NCBI RefSeq assembly: GCF_002234675.1
Contig: NC_019880.2
Span: forward strand, 16,791,756-16,855,755
DNA: 64,000 bases
Reading direction: 5' to 3'
DNA from: Oryzias latipes
Taxonomy: Eukaryota; Chordata; Actinopteri; Beloniformes; Adrianichthyidae
The stretch's first letter is position 1. Each line of letters starts with the position of its first letter. This document shows, piece after piece, positions 62,691 to 64,000 of the stretch. The position numbers and the translations under genes are program-made. A model generated the notes under the pieces. It ran no database searches. It saw nothing but the letters and a program-made list of their open reading frames with translations, and was not told where the DNA came from.

Positions 62691-63933
62691 TGAGACCTAT
62701 TTAGCAAAAACGGTGCTTTTCAAACTTGGGTGTGAAGATGTCATCATCCGCTCGCCTTATTAAAAGTAAGACTGCAGCAATTGCTGAAGCGGCATCACAC
62801 ACACATGCGCAGGCTGTGGAAGAGCAACCCAAAGAGTTTCCTGTCGTTGAAATGTTGAGGGTTGTGCTGCAGGCTTTAAACAGGTGCTCGCTGCACAGCT
62901 GTGTGTGAGCAGCGGGGAACGTTTTTTCATGGCAAAGGGGTCAGGACAGCGCCTTTTCCTAAAGTGTTCCAACACAGTTGGCAAAAACGGGGGCTTTGGG
63001 TGGGCCTCGAGACGGCTGTGAGGAAATGTCTGACTTTGCATATTGAACCTTTTGACCTTTAAGGTGAGGCAGGGTGTGAGTGTGCAGCTGGGATGCTTGA
63101 TTATTTGAAAAGAAGCAGCAAAGAGGAAACCCAGTCATGTTAAAAGTTACAAATGCATCTCCAGACTGAGTGTTATTCTGGAGCAGAGGCTAAAAGTAAT
63201 GATGTCACACCTGTGTTTCCTGTGCAGCGGTTTAAAAGCCCCAAATTTAATGTCAAATGTTACCACAGCTAGATATTACCTCGTTTTATGTTCTATAATT
63301 GGTCAGGAAGATGTTTAAAGTAAAAAGTCAGATCCCTTATTGGCACAAAAAAGGTAAATTGTCCCACAATTCCTAAAGAAAAGGAACGTCTCTTCAATGT
63401 TCTGCTGAAAACATGAAGCCCTGCAGGCAAAGCATGTCGGATAGCTCAGAAAAAGCCTGCGCTGCTCTGTTTCCTACATTTGAGATGTTTCGAACTGCGG
63501 ACCGCATCCTTTTGTGTTGTGGTGAAGGGCTGCTTCGACAGAGCTCGCACGGGCAGGAAGTTGGTCCAAACACCGCTGAGACTGCACTGAGAAATGTGCT
63601 TGAAGACAACGCTGGTGTAGACTGCGGCTCGCTCACGCTGAAACCACTTGACTTCAGAAATCCTGAGGATGTGTGGGGCCGTTTCACTTTCTGACACATC
63701 GACCTGTTAAGGAGCCTTTTGGTGGGTTAAAGGGAAACAGCTTGACAACGGGGAAGGCAAAATCCAGCCCACTCCTTTCAGGTGTTGCTGCCGTTGGAGG
63801 TGACCTCTTGTCAGGTCTTGTTGGGGTATACCTTTTCCACACTTGTCACTACTTCTGAATGTGGTTGGAAATCACATTCTCTTACGCAAACTGAGATGAT
63901 ATCACAGAGCAGAAATTTTTCCATCCCACCTAC
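62691..63933. other. Upstream region without a recognised gene
   Basis: Several 60-100 codon open frames on both strands overlap one another around 63390-63700; none has a recognisable domain. Less AT-rich than the introns. Confidence 0.35.
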
Positions 63934-64000
63934 CTTCAGATCGGCACAGATGCTGGCCTCTTTTGATGCTGTAAGATTTGGATTTGCTGCTCACAGATGC
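63934..64000 (-). other. Possible exon running off the right edge
   Basis: On the minus strand GAAG/GTAGGT is a good donor at 63934. The 67 bases before it have open reading in at least one frame (SVSSKSKSYSIKRGQHLC). It could be a distal untranslated first exon of lck or an exon of the next gene. The window ends before it can be decided. Confidence 0.3.

Noticed and set aside
63394-63697. Overlapping 83-101 codon frames on both strands
   Set aside because: Mutual overlap and no family resemblance; probably chance frames in less AT-rich DNA.

Overview
The window is vertebrate nuclear DNA, almost certainly from a teleost (percomorph-type) fish. It holds intron-rich genes with clear fish orthologues, AT-rich introns, several tRNA-headed SINEs, MITE-like fold-backs, a hAT-type element and two LINE remnants of families common in fish. 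There is no prokaryotic gene organisation, no CRISPR array, and no LTR or viral element that I could recognise.

Layout from left to right. 1-1558: the 3' part of an RLE-type LINE (Rex6/Dong-R4-like). 3211-7592 (-): ppie, 10 coding exons, 302 aa. 7593-10371: spacer with a SINE split by a MITE. 10372-19749 (-): pabpc4, 14 coding exons, 629 aa. Its upstream region has a TATA box, a TOP-like start and an A-rich leader segment. 20296-23199: repeat-rich spacer with a dead LINE. 23242-25856 (-): a ZP-domain egg-coat type gene, 9 exons, about 660 aa, with a one-exon acidic C-terminal half. 26845-32331 (+): tmem54, 6 exons, 231 aa. 33337-39000 (-): hdac1, 13 exons, 482 aa. 39001-44149: repeat-rich spacer. 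44150-61327 (-): lck, 12 coding exons, 498 aa, with candidate noncoding first exons near 62.6 kb and 63.9-64 kb.

lck and hdac1 are in tandem, as I recall for mammals, with tmem54 opposed to hdac1. lck transduces T-cell receptor signals, hdac1 is a nuclear deacetylase, pabpc4 binds mRNA poly(A), ppie is a spliceosomal prolyl isomerase and tmem54 is a tetraspan membrane protein. They are neighbours and not a pathway.

All exon borders were set by hand from splice sites, reading phase and remembered human protein sequences. Every gene model closes in frame. I found no convincing undescribed multi-gene system. The most interesting points are: two GC-AG introns (hdac1 and lck); an lck tail ending one residue after its regulatory tyrosine; a TOP plus A-rich pabpc4 leader that looks auto-regulatory; a cluster of three overlapping, mutually exclusive hairpins in an lck intron; and nested or inverted copies of unclassified short transposons.
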